Below, one piece after another: positions 34,880 to 43,474 of a stretch of DNA of 64,000 nt. The position numbers and the translations under genes were made by a program. Origin of the DNA: an uncultured Gemmiger sp. (GTDB lineage: Bacteria; Bacillota; Clostridia; Oscillospirales; Ruminococcaceae); NCBI GenBank assembly GCA_934502625.1, contig CAKSUQ010000008.1:25421-89420 (forward strand), given 5' to 3'. Below the pieces are notes generated by a model, which made no database searches, was not told where the DNA came from, and saw only the letters and a program-made list of their open reading frames with translations. Position 1 is the stretch's first letter. Each line of letters starts with the position of its first letter.

Positions 34880-35636
34880 GCTGGGCAGCCTCCTTTGCAG
34901 AAGCGGTGGGGATAGTGCTGAGGAGTTTCAGGCCGAGCGTGCCGGTGACGTCCTCCTCGGTGCGGACGCAGGGAACCAGAAGGTAGCGCAGGACGATGGC
35001 ACCGGCGCAGAGCACCGCGCCAAGCAGCGCGCCGAGCAGCGCGTTCTTGGCACGGCTGCCGGAGGCTGCTTTTTCAGGAAGACGGGCGGCGGAGAGGACT
35101 TCGGTGGAGGTGACCATGTCGGTGACTTTGGCCATGGAGTCGGAGGTTATATCAGTCAAGCGCTGGCAGATTGCCTGCGCGGTAGCGGGGTCTGCGTCGG
35201 TCACGGTGATCTGCATGATTTTGGTATCGGAAGCAGCGGTGATGTCGATTGCATTGGCGAGTTGATCACAAGTAACACCAAGATTCAACTCGTCGATAAT
35301 CTGTTGGAGCACGTCATCACTCGTGAGGATGACCTTGCATAATGTGACAAGTTGAGGCCCCATGGAGAGGGAAGCGCTTTCGTCGTCGGAGTAATTGTTC
35401 TGCTCGACTTTTGTGTCGGAGCCAAAGAAGGTACCATTGCCTTGCAGGCTTGTCACCGTCTGGGAGGTCGTGCCGCGCCCGTTGACAACAATCAGCGAGG
35501 TGGATTCATAGGTCTTGGAGGTGACGGCGAAGCCAATGATTGCGGCGACGACAGCAACCGCGAGGATGGCCTTCAATTTTTGAAAGATGGCCTTGCACAA
35601 ATCAAGTAGGTCGATCGTGTACTCAGAGTTGTTCAT
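34872..35636 (-). CDS. Wzz/YveK-type capsule chain-length / kinase-activator protein
   Basis: A 254-residue membrane protein. An N-terminal Wzz segment (EYTIDLLDLCKAIFQKLKAI) is followed by a membrane helix (about 25-45) and an extracellular helical part. The second membrane helix lies near 185-207 (NALLGALLGAVLCAGAIVLR), and a short cytoplasmic tail would activate the BY-kinase partner. ATG 35636 begins the conserved segment. The frame is open 15 codons further upstream. It controls polymer length in Wzy-dependent export. Its only visible partner is the degenerate kinase just downstream. Confidence 0.87.
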   Translation of the reverse strand: MNNSEYTIDLLDLCKAIFQKLKAILAVAVVAAIIGFAVTSKTYESTSLIVVNGRGTTSQTVTSLQGNGTFFGSDTKVEQNNYSDDESASLSMGPQLVTLCKVILTSDDVLQQIIDELNLGVTCDQLANAIDITAASDTKIMQITVTDADPATAQAICQRLTDITSDSMAKVTDMVTSTEVLSAARLPEKAASGSRAKNALLGALLGAVLCAGAIVLRYLLVPCVRTEEDVTGTLGLKLLSTIPTASAKEAAQHV

Positions 35637-35687
35637 AGAAATTAACAGGATCCTTTCTTTGTGATAGTTTGATGCGGGCAATGCCCA

Positions 35688-36746
35688 TTACATTAGGTAA
35701 GTAAATGCCGCAAATGCGATGGGCAGTGCTGCGGCAATTGTGAAGCCGCCGATGTCCTTCCAGCGCTTTGTCCGCAGGAGATAACACAGTCCCCAAATAG
35801 CTAGCTCCACGGGAATCAAGAAGAAGAGTGTAGCGGCGAACATGCAGCAGCTCCAACTGGCTAAAATCAGGCCGAGCCAAGCGTCTCGGCGGGCAGAGAC
35901 ATCCTTGGCGTTTTCCACGCGCAACAGAAAGAGCAGCACCAGCGGCAGTGCGATGCTGGCCGACAATGCCTTGCCTGACCAGCCGTTGACTACGAACCAA
36001 AATTCGCTGCTTTCGCCTCCTCCTCTTGACGCTGTAACGACGGTGAAAATTTCAACGTAGAGCAGCGCGAGCAGAGCGTACTTGCGGTCTTTGGGTTCCT
36101 TGAAGAACGACCGAAGGATCAAATATGTAATGCCGTAAGCGGCGGGTGTCTCGACCAGAGGAAGCAGCGTGCGGTAAATGATGGCAGGATGGACGCCGGT
36201 AAGTAACGCCAGCGAAGCGCTGAAGGTAGGCCAAGCGGGTAGGGTGTAATTTATATTAAAAAATGCATCCTTCAACAAGCCAGAGATGGGTGAAAACCTA
36301 TTTACAGTATTCGTTGATAAGGAAGTGGTTGCGATGGCGCAGTAGTAGTGATCATCCAGATTGCCGTAGTAAGTGCGAAAAACAGTATTAAAGGTCTGCA
36401 GAAGAAAAAACACTACGACGGCAAAGAAAAGAATGGTATCCCAGTGCCCCCAGCTTTGAATGAAGGTCGAAATAGACAAGACATTCCGCTGAAAACGTTG
36501 CGTTTTCAACAAGCTGACAGAGGTGATTGCAACACAGGTAGCAAGCCAAAGGAATGTCATAACTGTTAGACTTCCGAGGGTGATATGGAAGAAAAGGTAG
36601 AGTAGCTGATAGAGGAAAAAGCAGAGGCAAAGACCAAAAATCCAAGAATAGAGCTTGCTTTTATTGGATGTAAATAGGGAACCTGTGCCATAGGGAAACA
36701 GGAAAAACACGGCCACAAAAACGATGCAAACACGAACAACGGTCAT
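35688..36746 (-). CDS. Polytopic membrane protein (DUF6077-like N-terminal half)
   Basis: A 352-residue hydrophobic protein with about nine membrane segments. It contains a loop NLDDHYYCAIATTSLSTNTV and the later RGGGESSEFWFVVNGWSGKA. From memory these resemble the N-terminal half of the long DUF6077 membrane proteins of Clostridia, found in polysaccharide loci. ATG 36746 overlaps the upstream stop as ATGA, so it is translationally coupled to the gene before it. It stops after the last membrane segment (PIAFAAFTYLM) and lacks the C-terminal extracellular domain expected of a full-length protein. Function is unknown, possibly glycosyltransfer or polymer handling in the membrane. Confidence 0.65.
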   Translation of the reverse strand: MTVVRVCIVFVAVFFLFPYGTGSLFTSNKSKLYSWIFGLCLCFFLYQLLYLFFHITLGSLTVMTFLWLATCVAITSVSLLKTQRFQRNVLSISTFIQSWGHWDTILFFAVVVFFLLQTFNTVFRTYYGNLDDHYYCAIATTSLSTNTVNRFSPISGLLKDAFFNINYTLPAWPTFSASLALLTGVHPAIIYRTLLPLVETPAAYGITYLILRSFFKEPKDRKYALLALLYVEIFTVVTASRGGGESSEFWFVVNGWSGKALSASIALPLVLLFLLRVENAKDVSARRDAWLGLILASWSCCMFAATLFFLIPVELAIWGLCYLLRTKRWKDIGGFTIAAALPIAFAAFTYLM

Positions 36747-37624
36747 GATTTTGCCTTTCTGCGATAAAGGTAATACTGCATGTGGTAAGCGCTCCAACGA
36801 CTATAATCTCCATCTTCGGTTTGGAGATATCTATCGTTTACGGTATAAACAAACTCATAGCCACTACCTTCAAGGGAACCCGTGGTGGATACGTATGCAG
36901 GAATTACAATATAGTTAAAGGGATAGGAAGAAGCGAGCGCACCAACCAAAGACAAATCGTACGTACCGGAAGAATTAGTAGCGGAATAAAGTGGAAAATA
37001 GTCGACCGTATTACTGATATAAAAGTCGTAATGATTTGCAGAATAGGGCATAACAATGTCACTTTGGTACTGCCGCACCCAAGCACTAAGAAGCGACGGC
37101 ATAATAACTGTTTTTTCATCGAAGGTGCTATCATTTTCAATATAATCGCATAAATCAATAACACATTCTGGAATCTTATACCAGTTTGGTGTATCATTTG
37201 TCCAATACTCGTCTAGGAATGAGCCAAGCTGAAAATTCACTCCAACAAAGAGAATTGGCGCAAGCGCAGCTACGAAAATTTTTACTGGCTTAAATGGAAG
37301 CGTTTGGATAACACCTACCATGGCGAGGGCAATAACGATTAGAACAGGAAGAATCCAAGAAAAGCGAAAAAAACGGCTTGCCATCATTACTTTAGAAATA
37401 AGAAGCGATGCAGAAAACGGATTGAAAACCAAAATGGTCAGAAGGAAGGAAGGAAATACCAGCTTATTGCGAATTTGAAAAAACGGAGAAACATCAGGTT
37501 TCTTGGAGAACACTGCGAGGAGACAAATAAAAAGGCAGCAGACAAAAAAGAAGACGATGTATTTGGGATCGTTTTGGAAATACGAATATAAAAGGAATAC
37601 GTTCTCCACAAAAACATCCCCCAC
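36743..37624 (-). CDS. Membrane protein with extracellular C-terminal domain (DUF6077-like C-terminal half)
   Basis: A 293-residue protein with four or five membrane segments in the first 130 residues (for example FRFSWILPVLIVIALAMVG). A soluble C-terminal domain follows with YKIPECVIDLCDYIENDS and SYPFNYIVIPAYV. It looks like the C-terminal half of the family whose N-terminal half is the next gene, so the halves stand in reverse order. The region is clearly more AT-rich than the downstream part of the operon, which suggests recombination. The start has a GGGGG ribosome site. A 12-bp tandem repeat lies just upstream. Confidence 0.62.
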   Translation of the reverse strand: MGDVFVENVFLLYSYFQNDPKYIVFFFVCCLFICLLAVFSKKPDVSPFFQIRNKLVFPSFLLTILVFNPFSASLLISKVMMASRFFRFSWILPVLIVIALAMVGVIQTLPFKPVKIFVAALAPILFVGVNFQLGSFLDEYWTNDTPNWYKIPECVIDLCDYIENDSTFDEKTVIMPSLLSAWVRQYQSDIVMPYSANHYDFYISNTVDYFPLYSATNSSGTYDLSLVGALASSYPFNYIVIPAYVSTTGSLEGSGYEFVYTVNDRYLQTEDGDYSRWSAYHMQYYLYRRKAKS

Positions 37625-37647
37625 TCAATTATCGTACATCTTTTTAT

Positions 37648-37695
37648 CTTAAGCAATGTCTTAAGCAATGTCTTAAGCAATGTCTTAAGCAATGT
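37648..37695. repeat. Four perfect 12-bp tandem repeats in the capsule-operon leader
   Basis: CTTAAGCAATGT repeated at 37648, 37660, 37672 and 37684 without change. The array ends 24 bp upstream of the minus-strand start at 37624, between it and a probable promoter. Copy number could vary by slippage and change leader length or operator spacing. Confidence 0.9.
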
Positions 37696-37818
37696 TAAGA
37701 TAAAATAAGATTATCTCAAATGCAAAACCGCTAGCTATAAGTATACAGAATGAAAAAAAAAAATCAAGACCCTGCAGCGCAAAGGAACTGGAAAAATGAC
37801 GAAGAATGTGAAAATGAG

Positions 37819-37847
37819 TTGAAGTATGCAAAAAAATATGCTAATAT
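37819..37847 (+). promoter_or_regulatory. Promoter of the plus-strand capsule operon
   Basis: TTGAAG (37819-37824), 17-bp spacer, TAATAT (37842-37847), about 70 bp before the ATG. It lies in the very AT-rich divergent region between the two capsule operons. Confidence 0.6.
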
Positions 37848-37919
37848 AAATGAACACTTAATATTGTATGAAAGTTGTGCCAATTTGCGGCATCAAATCA
37901 AAAGCGGGAGAGGAAGAAA

Positions 37920-39299
37920 ATGAGTTCATTCCAGCGGCGCACCAGTGTGCGAGTCGTCAAAATATTGAACATTCTCTTGATGACGGCGGTGTTCGGGGTC
38001 ATGTGGTATATTTTTTATGCGGACACAATTCTAGCGCCTTTCTACAACAAGGGAAACTGGGTCGTCATCGGCATTTTCACTGTATTGTATTCCCTGTATG
38101 GCCGTACCTATGATGCTTTTAAAATGTCATTGTACCGTATTTCGGAAATGGTCTACTCTCAGACATTGGCAGCATTCTTTGCTGATGCAGTCATGTATGT
38201 CATCATTTGGCTACTAAATAAATACGTCCCGGCGGTGTGGCCATTGCTGCTCTGTCTGAGCGGGCAGATCGTCGCAGCCGTGATCTGGTCGTATGCAGCC
38301 CATAAATGGTACTACTTCGCCTTCCCTGCGCGCAAGACCGCCATCATCTACGACCGCCGCCCCGGCATGGAGCAGCTGATCAAGGAATACGGCCTCTCTA
38401 AAAAATTTGACGTAGTCGCAGTTCTGCCGGTGCAGGACTGCCTTGACAAAAATATGGAGATGCTCGATGGCGTGGAGGTTGTCTTCCTGAGCGGCATCCA
38501 CAGCCACGAGCGCAACCTAATCCTGAAATACTGTGTAGCAAGAGACATTCAAGTCTATATGCTGCCCCGCGTCGGCGACGTGCTGGTCAGCAGCGCGAAG
38601 CAGATGCACCTGTTCCACCTGCCGATGCTGCAGATCACCCGCTACGAACCGATCCCAGAATACCTGATCATCAAGCGCCTGTTTGACATCGTGGTCTCCG
38701 GCATGGCGCTGCTGGTGCTGTCGCCGATCATGATCGCGGTTTCGATCGCCATCAAAGCCTACGACGGCGGCCCTGTGTTTTACAAGCAGTGCCGCCTGAC
38801 GAAGGACGGCAAGACCTTCATGGTACATAAGTTCCGCAGCATGAAGGTGGATGCGGAAAAGGACGGCGTGGCGCGCCTGTCCACCGGCGACAAGGACGAC
38901 CGCGTCACTCCGATTGGGCATTTCATCCGCAAGGTGCGCCTCGACGAGCTGCCGCAGCTGCTGGACATCCTGAAGGGCGATATGTCCATCGTCGGCCCGC
39001 GCCCGGAGCGCCCGGAGATAGCAGCGCAGTACGAGAAGGAACTGCCGGAGTTTGCGCTTCGTTTGCAGGCAAAGGCTGGCCTGACCGGCTATGCGCAGGT
39101 GTACGGAAAATATAACACAACGCCGTATGACAAGCTGCAGATGGATTTGATGTACATTGCCAAGCCGAGCTTTATCGAGGATCTGCGCATTATCTTCGCG
39201 ACGATTAAGATCCTATTTATCCCTGAGAGCACCGAAGGCGTGGCAGAGGGTGCGACCACGGCGATGGGGCAGGAAAAGTGTGAGGAGAGCAGTAAATGA
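37920..39299 (+). CDS. Undecaprenyl-phosphate sugar-1-phosphate transferase (priming enzyme)
   Basis: A 459-residue enzyme that starts polymer synthesis by moving a sugar-1-phosphate from a UDP-sugar to undecaprenyl phosphate. Four N-terminal membrane segments are followed by a nucleotide-binding-like domain, then the bacterial sugar-transferase domain. That domain begins KRLFDIVVSGMALLVLSP (about 255) and contains VHKFRSMKVDAE, the Asp-Glu motif RKVRLDELPQLLDILKGDMS and IVGPRPERPE. ATG 37920 with GAGGAAG is preferred to the upstream GTG. The gene is a base-composition mosaic: the first ~300 bp are AT-rich and the rest is GC-rich. It heads an operon linked by short overlaps. Confidence 0.92.
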   Translation: MSSFQRRTSVRVVKILNILLMTAVFGVMWYIFYADTILAPFYNKGNWVVIGIFTVLYSLYGRTYDAFKMSLYRISEMVYSQTLAAFFADAVMYVIIWLLNKYVPAVWPLLLCLSGQIVAAVIWSYAAHKWYYFAFPARKTAIIYDRRPGMEQLIKEYGLSKKFDVVAVLPVQDCLDKNMEMLDGVEVVFLSGIHSHERNLILKYCVARDIQVYMLPRVGDVLVSSAKQMHLFHLPMLQITRYEPIPEYLIIKRLFDIVVSGMALLVLSPIMIAVSIAIKAYDGGPVFYKQCRLTKDGKTFMVHKFRSMKVDAEKDGVARLSTGDKDDRVTPIGHFIRKVRLDELPQLLDILKGDMSIVGPRPERPEIAAQYEKELPEFALRLQAKAGLTGYAQVYGKYNTTPYDKLQMDLMYIAKPSFIEDLRIIFATIKILFIPESTEGVAEGATTAMGQEKCEESSK

Positions 39300-40402
39300 A
39301 AAAGGCAGTCATGTTGATCAACGATACGACCTATGCATTTAATTTGCGTGGTGCTGTTATCGAGAAGTTGATTGATGAAAATTTTGAAGTGGTAATTGTC
39401 GGTCAATTATTAAAGCACCAGGATAAGTTAAAAGCAATGGGTGCTAAGCTGATTGGCGTTGAAACTGGCCGTCATGGCACCAATCCTATCTCTGATTTGC
39501 AGTTGATGCATACCTACAAGAAAATTTTGAAAGTCGAAAAACCAGACGTTGTTCTTACATATAATATCAAGCCGAATGTGTACGGTGGTATGGCGTGCCA
39601 GCAGTTAAAGATTCCGTATCTTCCGAATGTAACCGGCCTCGGTACTCCGGTAGAAACCCCCGGTCCTTTGCAGGCACTGACGACCCGGCTTTACAAGATG
39701 GGCGTGGCCGGTGCAAGCTGCATCTTTTTCCAGAACAGCGAAAATCAGCGCTTCTTTGAGACGCACAAGATGATGCCGAAGCATTCGAGAGTCCGGTTGC
39801 TGCCGGGGTCCGGCGTGGATCTGGAGAGCCATCCGGCGTTCCCGTATCCGGAAGAGGAAATGATGCACTTCCAGTTTACATCCCGAATCTTGAAGGAGAA
39901 AGGCATCGACCTGTATCTTGCTGCGGCCAAACGAATCCATGTAGAGTACCCCCACACGGTGTTCCATATCTGTGGCGGCTGTGACGATCCTGCCTACGAA
40001 GTGATTTTAAAGCAGGCACAGGAAGCTGGAGATGTGGTCTATCATGGCCAGCAGAAGGATATGATCCCGTTCCTAAAACAGGCAAGCTGCATCGTACATC
40101 CGTCCTACTATCCGGAGGGAATGAGCAACGTGCTTCTGGAGGGTGCGGCTAGCGCCCGGCCTATCATTGCCACCGACCGTGCAGGTTGCCGGGAAACGGT
40201 GGAAGATGGAATGACCGGATTCCTGATTCCCATTCAGGACGAGGAAGCTCTAGTACATGCGCTGGAACGGTTTATGCAGATGACGCCGGAGCAGCGGAAA
40301 GCCATGGGTCTGGCCGGCCGTGCAAAAATGGAAAGGGAATTCGACCGGAAAATCGTGGTGAAAGCTTATTTGGAAGAAATTCAGGAAATCATGAGGGGTT
40401 GA
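39296..40402 (+). CDS. Glycosyltransferase family 4
   Basis: A 368-residue GT-B glycosyltransferase. The N-terminal lobe begins KKAVMLINDTTYAFNLRGAV, with DVVLTYNIKPNVYG in the lobe. The donor-binding C-terminal lobe contains FTSRILKEKGIDLYLAAAKR and the E-x7-E motif in EGMSNVLLEGAA. By position after the priming enzyme it likely adds the second sugar. The pattern resembles PglA/Cap8L-type enzymes. It overlaps the priming gene by 4 bp (ATGA). Confidence 0.9.
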   Translation: MKKAVMLINDTTYAFNLRGAVIEKLIDENFEVVIVGQLLKHQDKLKAMGAKLIGVETGRHGTNPISDLQLMHTYKKILKVEKPDVVLTYNIKPNVYGGMACQQLKIPYLPNVTGLGTPVETPGPLQALTTRLYKMGVAGASCIFFQNSENQRFFETHKMMPKHSRVRLLPGSGVDLESHPAFPYPEEEMMHFQFTSRILKEKGIDLYLAAAKRIHVEYPHTVFHICGGCDDPAYEVILKQAQEAGDVVYHGQQKDMIPFLKQASCIVHPSYYPEGMSNVLLEGAASARPIIATDRAGCRETVEDGMTGFLIPIQDEEALVHALERFMQMTPEQRKAMGLAGRAKMEREFDRKIVVKAYLEEIQEIMRG

Positions 40403-40404
40403 GC

Positions 40405-41526
40405 ATGAATACCACACCGATACGAGTGCTACAGGTTCTTGGAGGGTTGGAAGCTGGTGGAGCAGAATCCTTTGTCATGAATTTATATCGAGCGGTTGAC
40501 AGGGAAAAAGTTCAGTTCGATTTTGTGAGACATATCGAACATAACGGTGTTTTTGAGGATGAAATAACGCAGATGGGCGGTAAAATTTATCGCTGTCCCC
40601 AATACACCGGTAAAAACCATTTCGCATACTGCAAGTGGTGGAATTCCTTCTTTAAGGGGCACCCGGAGTACCATGTGGTTCACGGCCATGTTCGAAGCAC
40701 TGCGTCGATTTATCTGAAAATTGCGAAAAAGAACGGCTTAGCAACGATTGCACACAGCCATAGCACTTCAAACGGAAGTGGCATTTCTGCCATTGTGAAA
40801 GATATGTTGCAACTGCCAATTCGGCGTACAGCGGATTATTTGTTTGCTTGTTCCGATAAAGCGGGCAAATGGCTGTATGGAGAAAAGGCTACAAAACAGC
40901 CGAATTATCGAATAATCCCCAATGGCGTAGATTTGAGGCGCTTTGCGTTTTGTGAGGAAAAGCGGCAGCAGATGCGTCAGGAACTCGGAATTGCCAAGGA
41001 TACCTTTGTTCTGGGGCACATCGGGCGGATCACTGTTCCCAAAAACCATCAATTCTTGGTGGAGTTGTTCGCAGGGTACCACAAGGAGAACCCCAACAGC
41101 AAACTGCTTCTGGTAGGCGATGGCGAGTTGTTTGAAACGGTACAGCAGCAATGCACACAGCTTGGAATCAGTGACACAGTTATCATGGTCGGCAGTAAAA
41201 CCAATACGGAGGATTACTACCAAGCTATGGATGTATTTGTATTTCCATCCTTGTGGGAGGGGCTTGGAATCGTTGCCATCGAGGCACAAGCAAATGGATT
41301 GACCTGCTTAGTGTCAAAAAATGTTCCCAAGGAGGCAATTCTTACGGAGAACACAAAGGTTCTTTCGCTTCAGTCTAGAGGTGTGTGGCTGGATGAGCTG
41401 AAAAAGGTGTCTGTGAGTGAAAGAATGCAGACAAAAAACAATAATATACAGCAGTACGACATCTGTACTATTGCAGATCGGCTACAGCAATTTTATTTGG
41501 AACAGCACGAAAAGGCGAGACGATGA
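40405..41526 (+). CDS. Glycosyltransferase family 4 (EpsF-like)
   Basis: A 373-residue GT-B enzyme. The start IRVLQVLGGLEAGGAESFVM is typical of EPS glycosyltransferases, followed by VVHGHVRSTASIYLKIAKK. The donor site has LGHIGRITVPKNHQFLVELF and SLWEGLGIVAIEAQANGL. Of the in-frame starts, ATG 40405 fits best, 2 bp after the previous stop with GAGGGG upstream. It adds a further sugar to the repeat unit. The sugar cannot be named. Confidence 0.9.
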   Translation: MNTTPIRVLQVLGGLEAGGAESFVMNLYRAVDREKVQFDFVRHIEHNGVFEDEITQMGGKIYRCPQYTGKNHFAYCKWWNSFFKGHPEYHVVHGHVRSTASIYLKIAKKNGLATIAHSHSTSNGSGISAIVKDMLQLPIRRTADYLFACSDKAGKWLYGEKATKQPNYRIIPNGVDLRRFAFCEEKRQQMRQELGIAKDTFVLGHIGRITVPKNHQFLVELFAGYHKENPNSKLLLVGDGELFETVQQQCTQLGISDTVIMVGSKTNTEDYYQAMDVFVFPSLWEGLGIVAIEAQANGLTCLVSKNVPKEAILTENTKVLSLQSRGVWLDELKKVSVSERMQTKNNNIQQYDICTIADRLQQFYLEQHEKARR

Positions 41527-42251
41527 GTCAATATATTATGCGATTGGACGATGCGTCTGAATATATGGACGTTGAAAAGTGGCAGCGGATGGAAGCTCTG
41601 CTGGACAAATATCATATTAAACCGATTGTGGGTGTGATTCCAAACAATCAGGATCCGGATATGGTTGGGGTTTATCCGAAGGACGAACAGTTCTGGGAGA
41701 AAGTCCAACGCTGGAAGGAAAAGGGGTGGATCATTGCACTTCACGGCTATACCCATGTGTTTGAGACCAGAGAGGGCGGTTTGAATCCGGTCAATGACCG
41801 CAGCGAATTTGCCGGTGTGCCTCTGGAACGCCAAAAAGAGAAAATCCGTGCAGGCGTTCGGATTCTTCAAGATCACGGAATTGAATCTGAAATATTCTTC
41901 GCACCGGCGCATACTTTTGACGAAAGTACGTTAGAAGCGCTGAAGGAAGAATCCAATATTCGAATCATCAGCGATACCATCGCAAATGATGTATACTTTG
42001 AAAAAGGCTTTTACTTTATTCCGCAGCAATCTGGGCGGGTAAGAAATCTGCCGTTCAAAACAGTGACTTTTTGTTATCATCCGAATATTATGGTTCAGCA
42101 AAGATTTGAAGAACTTGACCGGTTTATTAAAGCTAATCAAAGTGAATTTGTTGAATCAAGTCACAGAGGTTGTTTGAAAAATAGAAAGATAAACGTGTTT
42201 GATGGAATCCTAAGAAAAATTTATTTTTTTATACATAGAAATAGAAGTTAA
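41523..42251 (+). CDS. DUF2334 polysaccharide deacetylase-like protein
   Basis: A 242-residue protein with MRLDDASEYMD at the N-terminus, which supplies the metal-binding Asp pair of deacetylase-like folds. IIALHGYTHVFE gives the H-x3-H metal site, and FFAPAHTFDESTLEALKE is a third motif. There is no signal peptide, so it acts inside, perhaps on lipid- or nucleotide-linked sugar. It overlaps the preceding glycosyltransferase as ATGA and is followed by an ATP-grasp gene. The reaction is inferred from fold-level motifs only. Confidence 0.8.
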   Translation: MSQYIMRLDDASEYMDVEKWQRMEALLDKYHIKPIVGVIPNNQDPDMVGVYPKDEQFWEKVQRWKEKGWIIALHGYTHVFETREGGLNPVNDRSEFAGVPLERQKEKIRAGVRILQDHGIESEIFFAPAHTFDESTLEALKEESNIRIISDTIANDVYFEKGFYFIPQQSGRVRNLPFKTVTFCYHPNIMVQQRFEELDRFIKANQSEFVESSHRGCLKNRKINVFDGILRKIYFFIHRNRS

Positions 42252-42265
42252 CAAGGTGAGCAAAA

Positions 42266-43411
42266 ATGAAGCACGAGGCAATTATTATTGGCGGAAACCA
42301 TCATAATGGGTTGGGGTTGGCTCGAATACTAGGCATAAACGGTGTGAAAGTCCATGCGGTAGTTGTAGATAAATGCAAGGACAGCTTTTTAAAAGAATCA
42401 AAATATATCGATTCTTGCCGCGTTTTTCAAAATGTTGACATGGCCTTGGATTATATAAAGAAAAGCTATACAGAGTATCCAAAGTATGTCATAATTCCAT
42501 ATTCGGATGTTGCCGCACAGGGGCTGGATAATAGGTTGAATGAGTTCGAAGGTTATCATATCCCTTCTATTGAACGGCAACAAGGTATGATTGCAAAGTT
42601 GATGCAGAAAAATGAACAATGTAAATTTGCTAAGGAAAATGGAATAAAAATGGCAAAGACGTGGGTCTGTTCATTGGAGAATGAAATAGAGATTCCACAA
42701 GATATTTTGATACCATGTATTGTTAAACCCGTGATTAGTTCGGAGGGAGATAAAAAAGATATAAGAGTTTGTCGAACGATAAGTCAATTAAAAGATTGCT
42801 TGTATATGTATAAATCAAATGGGTATTGTAGAGCACTTGTTCAAGAATATCTGAAAATCGATTATGAAATAGATGTCTTTGGCTGTATATTAAAACAGTC
42901 TCCATATATTTGCCTTATTCCAACGAAGACAATTCGATCATGGCCACCAGAAGGCGGAACAAATTCTTTCTCTCAAATAATAACAGATCCAGTTATTGTG
43001 AATAAATGTAAAATGATCATTAAGAAGCTGGAGAAGAGTGGATTTTACGGCTTATATGATATTGAATTATTTGTGGTAGGAAATGAAGTGCTCCTTAATG
43101 AAATAAACTACCGGAATTCTGGGGACGTATATATGGGGATTCAGCAAGCATACTACTATCCATATGCTTGGTTTTTAGATTGTATTGGAGAAACAGTTGA
43201 CATTAATAGCAATCCACAGTGTGACAGCTTTGCTATGACAGAATTTGCGGATTTTCGCAATGTACTAAAGAAAAAAGTGAAATTACTGGAATGGGTAGAT
43301 GACTTTGAAAAAGCAAAAGATTTTGCATTGTTCTTTAAAGGCGATATGCGGCCTGCCTTTAATAGATTAATATATTACATCAAACAGTTTTTTTGCGGGA
43401 AGAAGATGTAA
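42266..43411 (+). CDS. ATP-grasp ligase-like protein
   Basis: A 381-residue protein. The N-terminal pre-ATP-grasp domain has IIIGGNHHNGLGLARILG. The ATP-grasp fold follows with CIVKPVISSEGDKKDIRVC, ALVQEYLKIDYEIDVFG and YDIELFVVGNEVLLNEINYR, the last giving the E-x-N metal ligands. Relatives ligate amino acids or small acids to an amine or carboxylate. In a capsule operon it may attach an amino acid or similar group to a sugar. It is very AT-rich, a sign of transfer. A short gap of 14 bp separates it from the DUF2334 gene. Confidence 0.8.
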   Translation: MKHEAIIIGGNHHNGLGLARILGINGVKVHAVVVDKCKDSFLKESKYIDSCRVFQNVDMALDYIKKSYTEYPKYVIIPYSDVAAQGLDNRLNEFEGYHIPSIERQQGMIAKLMQKNEQCKFAKENGIKMAKTWVCSLENEIEIPQDILIPCIVKPVISSEGDKKDIRVCRTISQLKDCLYMYKSNGYCRALVQEYLKIDYEIDVFGCILKQSPYICLIPTKTIRSWPPEGGTNSFSQIITDPVIVNKCKMIIKKLEKSGFYGLYDIELFVVGNEVLLNEINYRNSGDVYMGIQQAYYYPYAWFLDCIGETVDINSNPQCDSFAMTEFADFRNVLKKKVKLLEWVDDFEKAKDFALFFKGDMRPAFNRLIYYIKQFFCGKKM

Positions 43412-43474
43412 CTGAATTATCAGGAGAATTACTTTTAAAATCAGATTTCACGAGGAAAACAATTGGGAGATAAA

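Noticed and set aside
37648..37695. A CRISPR array in the 12-bp repeats
   Set aside because: The units are directly adjacent with no spacers and are far too short.
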